NCBI GenBank assembly: GCA_030549175.1
Contig: JAUKUA010000006.1
Span: 4,030,001 to 4,094,000 of the forward strand
Length of the DNA stretch: 64,000 nt
Direction of reading: 5' to 3'
DNA from: Lasiosphaeris hirsuta
Lineage: Eukaryota > Ascomycota > Sordariomycetes > Sordariales > Lasiosphaeriaceae
Both the position numbers and the translations under genes were made by a program. A model generated the notes under the pieces. The model did no database searches, had not been told where the DNA came from, and saw only the letters and a program-made list of their open reading frames with translations. This document shows, one piece after another, positions 45,533 through 56,157 of this stretch (positions are counted from its first letter, which is position 1; each line of letters begins with the position of its first letter).

Positions 45533-46806
45533 GGACGGGCCGCTCTGCTTGGTCTTGTTTTTGTTTTGGGTTGGAAAGGGGAAATCGGGATGCCGGTAAT
45601 CGGCAATTAGATACCTCGCTGCATTGCGGCTGCTGCTGAAGGGAGGATTGGATAAAAAAAGAAATGAGTTTGAATAATTAAATCAAAGAATACTCGACCA
45701 TAAAAAGCTGCTCATGGCTTGTTGTGGCTAAGACCATGAAGACTATCTGTTGTCGGTGGCCGAACTGCAGCCCCCAAACCGGGCTGGCTAGCGGTACGCT
45801 ATTTCTGGGATACCTAGAGGAGGCCGATTGGCTTTTGTTTGCCAGACGGAAACCAAGAAGGTTGCTGTTTGGGCAGGATTGGATTTGTCAAGTTTACAAG
45901 GTGACTTCCAATGGCATGGAAAACTTCAGGTGCCTCGCCTGAGATTCCAGTCAGGCAGACACACTCTCAACAAGCAGCAGCTGCAATCTTGACAGCTAGT
46001 CCTATGCCAATGTGTCTTTGAACACCCCACTCGATCCTTCCGATTTGGAAACCATCTTGGCTCAGGCTAACAAGCAAGAACGGCTGTTTCTGGGTTGGCA
46101 CGCGTCAACCACGATGTCGTCAGTACCCCAAATGGACAGATGTGCAGCCGCGTCATGTCGCAAGGCAGCCGCGACGCGCGGGGGGGAAGGGTTGAAAGAG
46201 TTGAGAGCAAAGGCCAGAGTTTCGTTTCAAAGCATGTATATAAAGTAATGGCAAGAAAAAACTTATGCCATTTTCCCATTCTCTTCAGATTCATAATCAG
46301 TTATGTTCACCGTCGATTGTAACGCGCTCACCGCAGCCAAGACAAAGCCAGTCAGCTGAAAACGTTCCTTCCCTCGGCAGACACGTGCGAAAGTGGGAAT
46401 AGGGCTCCCAATTTGGCGAGTTTGGCGCTTCCAGCCCCGCATTACGTCGTTAGGCTTATCGTGGGGGAGCTGATCATTGATAAAATCAGCGTTTAGCGGG
46501 GCTGCGGTACCCTGTGAGAGCTCAGCTGCTCTGCCCGCATGCTCACCTGGGTTGCCCTTCTGCTTTCTGCATTGTCCTCCCTGCCACCCTCCAACGCCTC
46601 TTATTAACCCCGTTGTCACCGGTCACCGCCCTCCGCCCATCGTCTTCTCCTACTCGCACTTTTGCCTCATCCACCACCACCAAAAAAAAACCCCCCAAAA
46701 AACCCCCCCGGCAGCCGACCGCGACCGCGACCGCGACCGTGTCAGCGACTAATAAAGCCACGCTTGAGTTCCCGAATCCGCATTTGCGGAGCCCAGCCCG
46801 CCGACC
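45533..46806. other. Intergenic
   Basis: This is the 3' flank of the MFS pseudogene and the promoter of the HVA22-family gene. A/C homopolymers (46680-46710) and a GACCGC repeat (about 46717-46740) precede the start. No gene is recognised. Confidence 0.5.
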
Positions 46807-48062
46807 ATGTTCGACATCTTCGCCAAGCTGCTATCGTGCGTCATCTCCCCTCTCACGACATGCGGCCCGTTACCCCCTCCATTTACATGTAAACTAACCC
46901 TGGCCGACAGCTCCATCGCCTCATTTCTCTTCCCTCTGTTCGCCAGCTACAAGGCCCTCAAGACCTCGGACCCTGGTCAGCTCACGCCATGGCTGATGTA
47001 CTGGGTTGTCCTGGCCTGCGCCCTCCTCGTTGAGTCGTGGACTGAGTGGATTCTCGTGTGGTACGTTGCGCAGACACCCCGCACCTCCCCCCATCGAGTC
47101 CATAGCTAACCGCCCCTCCAAACAGGATCCCTTTTTACGCCTACCTCCGTTTGCTCTTCCTCCTGTACCTGGTGCTCCCCCAGACCCAGGGCGCCCGCCT
47201 GCTCTACCAGAGCTACATCCACCCCTGGCTCGAGGACAACGAGACCACGATTGAGGACTTCATCGCCTCGGCCCACGAGCGTCTCCGCGCTGCCGGCATC
47301 GCCTACATCAAGCGCGCGATCGAGCTGCTCAAGACGAACGTGCTCGGGCTCCCACCGACGCCCGAGACCGCGGCCTCGGCCTCGGACCCGAGATCCGGCA
47401 CCCCGCAGTCGTACACCCAAACGCTGCTCGCTCGCTTCACCCTCCCCTCGGCGCGCTGGAACGGCTCTGCTCCCAGCACCGGCGCCCCCCTGGGATCCGA
47501 CTTCTACTCGTTCCTCGCCTCGGCCGTCAACGCAGCAGCCAGCGCTGCCACCACGACGCGCGGCGGCGCGGCTTCCACCTCGTCGTCCACGGCCACCCTC
47601 ATCCCCGACTCGATCCGCGGCGCGCCCGCGCGCATGTCGTTCATCCAGGCGCAGCGCGAGCGGCTGGCGATGGTGCTGTCGGCGCTGGACCGAGAGGCCA
47701 CGGCGCTGCAGAGCGAGGAGGCGGCGCGGGCGGCGGCGGCGGCGGACGGAAGTCCGTTTGGACTGGGCGGGCTGGACACGGAGCGGCTGTCGGCGCGGTC
47801 GTTGAGCGAGCAGAGTGGACTGAGTGGGCTGAGCGGACTGACTAAGAGCCGGTCGGAGGCCGACTTTGAGAAGCTTGAGGCTGAGAGTGGGGAGGAGGAG
47901 GAGATGGACGATGGCGCGAGTATGCGTAAGAGGACGACGCCGGCGGCTGCCGCGGCTGTCTCGCCGTCGGGTGGCGGTGGGTCGTGGATGCCCTGGGGGT
48001 GGGGAGGCAGCGGGACGCCGTCGGGGGCTGATACCGGGCGGAGCTCGGGGGTGGATAAGTGA
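46807..48062 (+). CDS. HVA22/TB2-DP1 (REEP/Yop1 family) protein with long C-terminal extension
   Basis: Three exons (46807-46835, 46911-47060, 47126-48062) encode 371 aa. The first ~110 residues form the HVA22/TB2-DP1 domain: LLSSIASFLFPLFASYKALK, LTPWLMYWVVLACALLVESW, LVWIPFYAYLRLLFLLYLVL, PQTQGARLLYQSYIHPWL. This domain makes two hairpins that shape tubular ER. A helical stretch follows (TIEDFIASAHERLRAAG). The remaining ~230 residues are an extension unlike the ~170-aa yeast Yop1: Ser/Thr/Ala-rich, with a coiled block (AQRERLAMVLSALDREATAL), an SGLSGLSGL repeat, an acidic patch and a Gly/Trp-rich end (GGGGSWMPWGWGGSG). ER localisation is inferred from the family. Confidence 0.88.
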
Positions 48063-48551
48063 TTTCTTCTTTGTGCTTCCAGAATGGGGTGGAGTCATAG
48101 ATCTGACATGATAGATCTGGTGGATGGGGCATGGAAGGGGTACAGGTGGATATGGATATGGGGGCTGGCGTTTGCTGCTTTTTGAGACGTACATCGTCGG
48201 TATGGTATAAACTAGGCCGCGAGCGGTTGGACGAGGGGGTGTTCAGCAAAGGGAATGGTGTAGGCAGCCTAGGCCCAGGTTCGCTTCTTATGCTGCAGCA
48301 TGATGCAAGCAGCGTGTAACAGCTATTCGGAAATTTAACTCGACGAGTTTTGCGACCCACCATCACCGTGTTTTGGATTTCGGCAGTGTTGTTTGATATT
48401 GTGCCATGACGATGTGTCAAATAGCAAGTGTTATTGTCTAATATACAATGGACGACGGCTTACCCGTGGCTCATGCTGTGTGTTTTACGTGACTCCCTGC
48501 TCTATACAACCCCCATTTCCCTTCCCAACCGCTTTATATCCGAAAACAGAT
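48063..48551. other. Convergent intergenic region
   Basis: This is the 3' flanks of the HVA22-family and MGM101 genes. Nothing coding is seen. Confidence 0.6.
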
Positions 48552-49570
48552 TTACTTCTTCGCAATGGCGTAGGGGTACGCAGGGTCGACGCCCTTGAGG
48601 GTCCAGATCTGGCGCTTCTTCTTGTTGACAACATGCTCGACCCAGACCTCGTGGGCGTACTTCTTCTTGAACGTGCGGATGAAGCGGGGGTCCCACAGCT
48701 CCGAGGCAATGCCCAGGTCCTTGCAGCACCGCAGCAGCGCGTTCGACTTGCTGCCTTCGCCGGCAGTCGGGATCGTCTCCTCGGAGAAGTAGAGGCACTC
48801 GCCGCGGGCCTGCGCGATGAATCTGCACCAGCACCACCGACCGTCAGCATTCCTCCTTCAGATGGGGGAGCGGGAGGCAATTGAGACAGGAAAGCAACGT
48901 ACCGCCCATTCACAATCAACGCAAACTCCCTCGTCACCACCTTCTCGCCCACCGTCAGCTCGCCGCGCGGCGCTAGGCCCCACCCGCCCGGCCCGAACGC
49001 CTGGTTCAGGATGCGCCGGTACTTGATCTCGGGCAGGTAGATGATGCCGTCGGGCTTGATCTCGACCTCCTCGGGGTCCAGCGGCGCCATGAGCACCGCC
49101 GCCGTCTCGGGCGTGAACGCCACCGTCGCCAGCCCGTGGAACGACTGTGACCAGTCGATCGCGCTCTCGCCGGGCCCGTCGCCGTTGGGCGTCGCGTCGG
49201 GGTTGCCGCCTTTGGTCACCGCCGATGTGAAGGCCGCCCGGGTGGGCCGCGGGGAGGGGATGCTCGCTGCCAGCGAGGCTTCCACGTCTGTTACGACTGC
49301 TGACGCCGGCATGGCCACCTGCGGGTCGAGGCTTGCGAGGTCCTCCGTTGGGATTGGCTTGTAGCCGGTGTTGTGGACTTTATTGGGCTTAGCGGCGGGC
49401 GTGGCGGTGGAGGTGCTGGTGGTGGTCTTCTTGCGCCATGCCGGCGGTATCGACGAGGTCGCTGTCGACGAGACCGGGGCTGTGAGGGCGGGCCGTGCTA
49501 TCCGCACGCATTGCAGCACTGCTGAGCCTGACCGGATGGGCCTGAGCATCTGAAGGGCGTGGGCTCGCAT
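48552..49570 (-). CDS. MGM101: Mitochondrial genome maintenance protein MGM101
   Basis: Two exons (49570-48903 and 48822-48552, intron 80 nt) encode 312 aa. The N-terminus is Arg/Ser/Ala-rich and lacks acidic residues early on ([16 protein letters not shown]), as in a mitochondrial presequence, followed by a Thr/Ser/Ala-rich linker. The conserved core reads [65 protein letters not shown], then across the intron [40 protein letters not shown] and [14 protein letters not shown]. This is MGM101, a Rad52-like single-strand-annealing protein of mitochondrial nucleoids needed for mtDNA recombination and upkeep. Start ATG 49570 is the first in frame. Confidence 0.93.
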
Positions 49571-49943
49571 GGTTGTGGTGGGAGGGGAGGGAGCGGGGGA
49601 AGTGGTGGGATTGTTGACGTTGGGGTCTGGTGTTGTTCACATTTCGAGACGCTGGAAATTTTGGATGGGATTTGGAGGCGGGGAGCTTGGACCACCCCTT
49701 GTTGCAGGGGGCTGCAAGGATGGGGGGAGCGGGACGGTGCTGAACCTTGGGACCTTCAACTTGACGGCTTGCATCAAGTTTGCAATCCATGCTGCCAACG
49801 AGGAAGCAACGTGAGGTGAGCAATTGGCAAATCAGTGCAACAAATCAATTGGGTATGCTAATTTCCAGGTGCAGAATATGCAGATATTTACGCAAACAGA
49901 ATTGGTATCGTCACAACCCGCCGTCGTCGTCGTCGTCGTCGCA
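49571..49943. other. Intergenic
   Basis: This is the promoter side of MGM101 and the 3' flank of the Coa4-like gene, with a GTC trinucleotide run at about 49922-49941. Confidence 0.6.
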
Positions 49944-50476
49944 TCATGTATTCTTCATGGCGGTCCTCTTGTCGTTGCCTTGCGCCTGCCAGCACCGCTT
50001 GAAGTTCTCCATCTAATTGGCGTCGCACCTCCTGTCAGCAAATGGCCGACTCACTCTCCTCACTCTGAGCTGTTCGCCCGCGAACTGGAACTCACGTCGT
50101 CTTTGCACTCTCTCCAGTCCTTTTTGTCATAGTAGCAGTCGGTCAGCTTGAGGTTCTCGTCTGCAACGAGTTAGCTTGACGGAATCCGCTGTGGATCTGA
50201 GACCGTTGAGACTATGACTTGCCTGCGCAGCCAGTGCTAAAGATTCGCTTGTCCCTGCAGAATCGAGAATTGCCGCAACCAGTGAGCGAATTGTCTTGTT
50301 GGGAGAGCCAGGCCGAAGACTCTGCACATCATAAGCAGCATAGAAACTCACCACTCGTCCGGCTCGTCGTCCTGTTGCGGTGCCTGCTGCCCTTTTTGCT
50401 GCTGCTGCTGCTGCTGCTGCTGCTCAGCCATTCGGTCCTGCTGTGCTTGCCTCTCCTCGACTTGTTTCTTAGACAT
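49944..50476 (-). CDS. COA4: Twin-CX9C mitochondrial protein, Coa4/Cmc3-like
   Basis: This gene is too fragmented to appear as one ORF. Four exons (50476-50352, 50254-50223, 50160-50096, 50012-49944) give 96 aa. After a Gln-rich N-terminus (MSKKQVEERQAQQDRMAEQQ; CAG run) comes DEPDEWDKRIFSTGCADENL, KLTDCYYDKKDWRECKDD, MENFKRCWQAQGNDKRTAM. The cysteines are spaced C-x9-C and C-x9-C, the twin CX9C hairpin of Mia40 substrates in the intermembrane space. The WDKRI..TGC..EN..L..C....DWR.C...M..FK.CW pattern fits Coa4, a cytochrome c oxidase assembly factor. Intron 2 (50161-50222) begins GCAAGT, a GC-AG intron. The identification as Coa4 rather than another twin-CX9C protein is likely, not certain. 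Confidence 0.8.
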
Positions 50477-50684
50477 TGTCGATATTGTCACGCCCATTGG
50501 GGTTGCGATTTCCAGTGAAGCGACTGGTCGTGGGTTCTGTGCGGGCGGAGTGTGTTTGGGACAGCGCCGGGACTTTGGCTGCTCTCACAGCGACGCATTT
50601 TGCTTAGCGGGTCCCCGCAAGCCCGACGGGCGCGACCTCACTGCACTGCCTCACCATCAGCCAGACCCCTTCACATACTTTGCG
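50477..50684. promoter_or_regulatory. 208-bp bidirectional promoter region
   Basis: The starts of the Coa4-like gene (-) and BPL1 (+) are only 208 bp apart and point away from each other, so both core promoters and 5' leaders must fit here. No individual factor site was assigned. Confidence 0.6.
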
Positions 50685-52924
50685 ATGGCATCACGGAAAC
50701 TCAACGTCCTGGTCTACACGGGTACGTTATCCTTTATCACGTCCATCTCGAAAATATCGCATCTGACACAATAGGGTAGGGACGGGGTCGACCCTCGAGT
50801 CGGTGCGCCACTGCCTGTACTCGCTGCGCCGTCTATTGTCGCCCAACTACGCCGTCATCCCCATCACCGAGTCGGCCCTCCTCAAGGAGCCGTGGTCGCC
50901 GACCTGCGCGCTTCTAGTCTTTCCAGGCGGTGCCGATCTCGGCTACTGCCGGGTCCTCAACGGCCCCGGAAATCGCAGCATCGCGCAGTACGTGCGTCGC
51001 GGAGGTGCTTATCTAGGCTTCTGCGCCGGGGGGTACTACGGCAGCCAGCGCTGCGAGTTTGAGATAGGCAACCGCGAATTGGAGGTCGTCGGGACTAGGG
51101 AACTGGCCTTCTTTCCCGGAATCTGTCGCGGGGGCGCCTTTGCAGGTTTTGCTTACCACAGCGAGCGCGGCGCAAAAGCAGCAAAGATCGCCGTGAAAGA
51201 GGGGGCCTTTTCCGCCACTACAACGCTTCCAGATGTCTTTAGCTGCTACTATAATGGTGGCGGAGTCTACGTCGATGCGGAACAGATGGACCCCAAGTTC
51301 ATTGAGGTCCTTGCTGAGTACGCCGATGACATAGCGGTCGAGTCGGGGGAAACCAAGGCTGCCGTGGTCTACTGCAAGGTGGGAAACGGTGCCGCCATTC
51401 TCACCGGGCCACACCCTGAGTAAGTCTTACACGGACGGATCCATATTGTAATCAGCCTAACAACAATGTAGGTTTGCGGCTGTTGATCTGGGTAAGAACA
51501 AGAGCGTCCCAGGCTATGACGCTCTCATCGACGAACTCGCCGCGGACGATGATGGGAGGACGAACTTCCTCAAGGGATGCCTCGCGAAGCTTGGCCTGGA
51601 AGTAAGCGAGGATGACGCTTCCATTCCCAGCCTCTCCAAGCTTCATCTCTCGTCAGCCAACCATGTCGAGGTGGGGGAGCTACTCTTCACTTTCGGAGAC
51701 ATTATCACGAGGGAAGATGGAGAGGAATACGTCAAGGGGCAGAATGACCTCTTCCACCTCGAGAAGCCAGATTCGCGATGGTCTATGGCCACTTTGCACC
51801 AGGCCCTGGCAAGTGAATACGGATCGCCCAAGACAACCACAGGCCGCGGCACGCCAGACCCTACCGCTGAGTACGTCCAGATCCCAAAGCGCATCGTATC
51901 GCACGAGACCGCATGGCCAGAGCCTAAGGAGACGCCGTGCTTTAATCATGCCGTCTATTACTCGAGCCTCCGCGAGTTTAGACGGCACGAGAGCGATGCT
52001 CGAGAATGGGGTGACCTGCTCATGTACGGCGAGGTCGTCACCAGCACCAACACCCTGCTAGAAAAGTAGGTCTGCAACCCCGCGCCCCGTCGTCGCCAAA
52101 AGCCTAACACCGGGAACCCCCGTCACAGGAACCACAACCTCCTCTCCAAACTCCCCACCGGCTTCACCCTCGCCGCCACGACCCAAGTCGCCGGCCGCGG
52201 CCGCGGCTCCAACGTCTGGGTCGCCCCAGCCGGCAGCCTGATCATGTCGACCGTGATCAACCACACGGCGCAGCACGCCGCGACGCGCCCCATCGTCTTC
52301 ATCCAGTACCTCGCGGCCGTGGCCATCGTCGAAGCCATCCAGTCCTACGACGCCGGCTACGCCCGACTACCCGTCAAGCTCAAGTGGCCCAACGACATCT
52401 ACGCGCAGGACCCAACCCAGCCCAACGACGACACACCACCATCACCACCACCACCACCAACCTACGTCAAGATCGGCGGCATCCTAGCCAACTGCGCCTA
52501 CTCCTCCGGCCACTACCAAGTCGTGCTGGGCATCGGGATCAACACAAACAACGGCCGCCCCACCACGAGCCTAGACGCGCTGCTCGCCGCGCTCGACCCC
52601 GCCCTGCCGGCCTTCCGCATCGAGCGGCTGCTGGCGCGCATTGCCACGCGTCTCGAGGCCCTCTACGCCGAGTTCCTGCGCACCGGCTTCTCGCGCGCGC
52701 TCGAGGAGCGGTACTACCGCCACTGGCTGCACTCGGGCCAGCAGGTCACGCTCGAGGCGGAAGGTGGCGTGCGTGCCCGCGTCGTTGGGATTACCCGCGA
52801 CTGGGGCATGCTCCGCGCCGAGGAGATCCGCGACGATGGGTCCCGTACTGGTCGTGTGTGGGCGCTGCAGAGTGATGAGAATAGTTTTGATTTTTGGAAG
52901 GGGTTGGTGAGAAGGAAGGTGTGA
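50685..52924 (+). CDS. BPL1: Biotin-protein ligase (holocarboxylase synthetase)
   Basis: Four exons (50685-50721, 50780-51419, 51472-52065, 52129-52924) encode 688 aa, the length of yeast Bpl1 (about 690). The enzyme makes biotinyl-AMP and transfers biotin to carboxylases such as acetyl-CoA and pyruvate carboxylase. The N-terminal part is the glutamine-amidotransferase-like domain of fungal BPLs (LNVLVYTGTGSTLESVRHCL, LLVFPGGADLGYC, YLGFCAGGYYGS). The catalytic domain contains EVVTSTNTLLEK, the biotin/ATP loop TQVAGRGRGSNVWVAPAGSL, LPVKLKWPNDIY and KIGGILANCAYSSG, then VVLGIGINTNN. The C-terminal SH3-like domain reads GQQVTLEAEGGVRARVVGIT. A His/Pro/Thr-rich loop (DDTPPSPPPPPTY) sits between the WPNDIY and KIGGI motifs. 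Confidence 0.95.
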
Positions 52925-53294
52925 GAGGATGCCGTTTGTTTTTTTTTTTGGGTTGGTGAGGCGATAGGTGTGAGTGCGCTGTTGTTTCGTTATGGGCTGG
53001 GTGGGGTGCGGGCTTTGTGTCTCGCTGCGGACGGCTTGCGTTTTGGAACAATGCCTTTCTTTGTGTGGGGATTTGCAGTGTTTAGTCACGGGAAAAGGCG
53101 TTCAGTTCAAGGGGGGAGTTGGAGCATCAGACTAATAATATATTTAGAGTGGCAATGTTATAGATTTCCTTTTTTTTTTTCATTATTGTCTTTTCTGTTC
53201 TATTTTTTTTTTTTTCCTTCTTCTTTTCTTTTCCTTTCGGTACCCACCTAAGGGGGGTCCCCCCTCACCTTACCCTGTCTCTCTCTACCCACAG
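52925..53294. other. Convergent intergenic region, T-rich
   Basis: 3' flanks of BPL1 and the ankyrin gene, with T10-T12 runs around 53170-53215. Nothing else. Confidence 0.6.
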
Positions 53295-55220
53295 CTACTC
53301 CGAGCCCAGTGGTAGCACGCCGGGGGCCTGCAACTCCTCCAACTCATCCGGTTCCGCAAACTTGCACAAGCTAATGAGCCGGGCCCTCAAAGGACCTTGG
53401 ACTTGGAGGAAATCAGCGCCCTTGCAGGCCAGGTGCAGGACGATGCCGAATAGTTCGCGAGAAGGCTCGGATTCAGTGCTCAGGGCCACGAGCAAGGCAT
53501 GCTGGATAAGAGCGTTGCCGCGGGCACCAAGTTTGTCTTCAAGATGCGCAAGCAAGACCTGGAAGATGCCGAGAGTATTGATAAGGTCAGCGGCATTTTC
53601 AATGGTATACCACAGCAGGCAGCGGGCTCTCACCAAATCATGCCGTTCTAGATCAGCAGATGCGGAGTCCGGAAACCCGCACGCTCTGCACAATGCAGCG
53701 AGGCTCACAGCTGCCGGGTAGACCGGGATATGGGCGCCCCAAGTAAACAGGTACAGCACAATGTTCAGCAACCCTCGGCATTTCCTCAGGGTAGCGACAA
53801 AAGCCATTATCATAGCGAGCTGGACGTTCATATCGCCGTACTCGGGTTCGTCTACACCCTCCTCAAACATGGCTTGGACGACAGCAGGAGCATCTGCATA
53901 TTTCCAGGCGTTCTCTAAGACATAATGTAATGGGGGGCGTACCCAGCCGGGATTCCTTTGCCAATTAAAAGGCCGGTTGGCAATAAGCCACGGGGCCCTC
54001 TGATCGGCCGTCCAAGGTGCCCAGGCAGCGCCTTTGCGGATCAGGTGTAGAATCATCTGGGTGGCGTACGGCTGGGGCCTAGGTGCGGGTGCGGTGAGAT
54101 GTGGGAGATCGACGAGAGGTGGGGGATTGACGAGCACCTCCAACACGGTGTGCTCGTAACGCCGATCCCCGTCAAACCAAGGGCTCGAGGAGTTGGTCTC
54201 ATTCAGATCTGCCCCGAGATAAATGAGATAATCGACGACGGCAATCGACTCTGGCCGGAATTCCCAGAGGATTTGTCTATGAACTAACTTGAACAGCGTG
54301 CTCCAATTCGCAGGCCCAGCCTTGATTCGAAGCCTAGCTCCAGCCGCGTAGAGCACTCGCATCATGTCGACCCTCCCCGAATAGGCGGCCATTTCAATGG
54401 CTGGATACATGTCATTGTACCTCACGAGGGATTGATAGTGCGAATTGAAATTAACCACATCGTCTTCGTCGACATCGGACATCAGCATGGACCCATGTAT
54501 CTCGCATGGGTAGTGTTCCCGACGCTTAAAATTTGGAGGGAATGGTCGACGAGCTATGTTTAGGACGTGAAAGCGAAACGGCTGGGCCAGGTTGCGGATG
54601 CCTGCGAGGACGGCCTCGAGCATCCCGATCCGGCCGGTTTGCACGGCAAGCATGAGGGGCGAGGCACCTACCATCATCGCCCAAGGGACGAAGGCAATGG
54701 TGTGATAATAGTTGATAATAACTGTGCCTCGGACAAAAAAATCCCTAAACGCGTCGTCCACCTGCGGCAAGAACGGGTCGTAGCCCATCAGCAGCGAAAT
54801 GGCGCCGACATTGACGTAGTACTCGGCGACGCGCTGGGCGAGCGCGGTCTTGCCGTGGGCGATGGCCCAGTACAGTGCCGGTATGGTCTTGTTGTATCTT
54901 CTCTTGGCGACGAGAACGGTGGCGTCGTGCCGGGCCAGGAGGTGCTCGAGGCTTAAATTGTCGTTTCCTTTGAGGGGGTGTGTAGGGAATCTCACAATGA
55001 CCTCGTTCCTGACAGCCTGGACTGCTGCACCCGAGTCGCTGATGGCCGACACATTCGTATGGCCGTTGCCAACCATAACCTCCGACGGCTCGTGGGCGGC
55101 CCGGGCACTGCCGCTGGTATAGGCTATGATAAAGTTGAGAATATCTTTGCAGGTGGGCAGTTCATCAATGATTTGCTCCAGCACCTCGAGCGGAAGGCTG
55201 TAGATGATTGGGCTCGACAT
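53295..55220 (-). CDS. F-box-like/ankyrin-repeat protein
   Basis: A single exon of 641 aa from ATG 55220 (MSSPIIYSLPLEVLEQIIDE). Residues 5-40 resemble an F-box (SLPLEVLEQIIDELPTCKDI). Ankyrin-like units follow: NKTIPALYWAIAHGKTALAQ, GASPLMLAVQTGRIGMLEAV, MYPAIEMAAYSGRVDMMRVL YAAGA-type, and VRPPLHYVLENAWKYADAPA. The rest is helical, with several more degenerate units. Ankyrin proteins with an N-terminal F-box are common in Sordariomycetes and thought to be substrate adaptors; the target is unknown. Homopolymers are absent and the frame is clean, so this is probably an active gene. Confidence 0.75.
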   Translation of the reverse strand: MSSPIIYSLPLEVLEQIIDELPTCKDILNFIIAYTSGSARAAHEPSEVMVGNGHTNVSAISDSGAAVQAVRNEVIVRFPTHPLKGNDNLSLEHLLARHDATVLVAKRRYNKTIPALYWAIAHGKTALAQRVAEYYVNVGAISLLMGYDPFLPQVDDAFRDFFVRGTVIINYYHTIAFVPWAMMVGASPLMLAVQTGRIGMLEAVLAGIRNLAQPFRFHVLNIARRPFPPNFKRREHYPCEIHGSMLMSDVDEDDVVNFNSHYQSLVRYNDMYPAIEMAAYSGRVDMMRVLYAAGARLRIKAGPANWSTLFKLVHRQILWEFRPESIAVVDYLIYLGADLNETNSSSPWFDGDRRYEHTVLEVLVNPPPLVDLPHLTAPAPRPQPYATQMILHLIRKGAAWAPWTADQRAPWLIANRPFNWQRNPGWVRPPLHYVLENAWKYADAPAVVQAMFEEGVDEPEYGDMNVQLAMIMAFVATLRKCRGLLNIVLYLFTWGAHIPVYPAAVSLAALCRACGFPDSASADLERHDLVRARCLLWYTIENAADLINTLGIFQVLLAHLEDKLGARGNALIQHALLVALSTESEPSRELFGIVLHLACKGADFLQVQGPLRARLISLCKFAEPDELEELQAPGVLPLGSE

Positions 55221-55599
55221 GGCGATAGCGGTAAAATATCAAGTTAGAATGTCTTGATGACGGTTGATGCTCTCTTTAATTGTGTAGGGCCGTCATCTTG
55301 AGGTCGTTCTTCATATAGTAAATTTGGGTTTGTTGAGAAATACGTACTTTTACAGAACAGTGTGATGGAGAGTTCGATTCGAGCCACCGAGTATCTCCCA
55401 ACTCATTTCGGATGTTCGAGCTCAGAGGAGTTGTTCTTGAAAGAACAAACATGCCCAGAGAGCACCGCGACAAAGAGATGCGTACCGTTCTCGCCCTCTC
55501 GTTGATACCCATCTCAATATTCAAGACCAGAGGTGCTTTTATGCGAGAACAAGCTCAGAGCAGCAAAGCGTGGGAAGTGTCCGATAAAGGCAGATAGTC
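55221..55599. other. Upstream region of the ankyrin gene
   Basis: Nothing recognisable beyond leader and promoter sequence. Confidence 0.5.
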
Positions 55600-56157
55600 T
55601 TGTTGCCTGTCCAAGGGTCTTTCTTCCCTTTTGCGACGGGTAGTCTCACCGAATCCACTGGGGCGGCTGTCACTGTCGAGGTCATGCTCGAGGAAGGCGC
55701 AGAGAGACCGGCAACATTCGAAAGTCTTCAGCAGGGTTTGCACTGTTGGGTCATGGAAATGGTACAGAAATCGATGATTTTGGACGGCCCGCCGGACACA
55801 GATACACTCGTATACAACCCATGGCCACAGGACCCGTTTTATTGTCAAGGTTCGCGGGCCGCGCATGAGGCGCTCCGAGATCAGCTAAAACTTGGCACTG
55901 CACCTGGTATCCAAGGGAGACGACCCTCTCACACTTCAACACTCCGGTGGACCAGGCATATTTACCTTGGAATGCTTTGCGACAAAGGCCATCACAGGAA
56001 CCAGGAGCTTCCCACCGTCATCTGCGAGGTTTCCCTTTGCCGTCACAAATCTCACGAGTCCCAGATCATGCCGGTGGCCGGTGAAAGACCGGGGCCTCGA
56101 GCAAGCTCCAACAAACAGAGACCCAAAGGTGAGTGGTTTTTCACGTTGAGCTCTTGA
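55600..56157 (+). pseudogene. Possible interrupted gene, unknown product
   Basis: Two overlapping frames look successively protein-like. The first reads ESTGAAVTVEVMLEEGAERP, QQGLHCWVMEMVQKS and NPWPQDPFYCQGSRAAHEAL. The second, offset by one base from about 55888, continues LALHLVSKGDDPLTLQHSGG, PGIFTLECFATKAITGTRSF and PFAVTNLTSPRSCRW. Removing one base near 55888 would join RDQLK to LALHLV. I do not recognise the product, and an intron or chance openness are alternatives. Confidence 0.3.
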
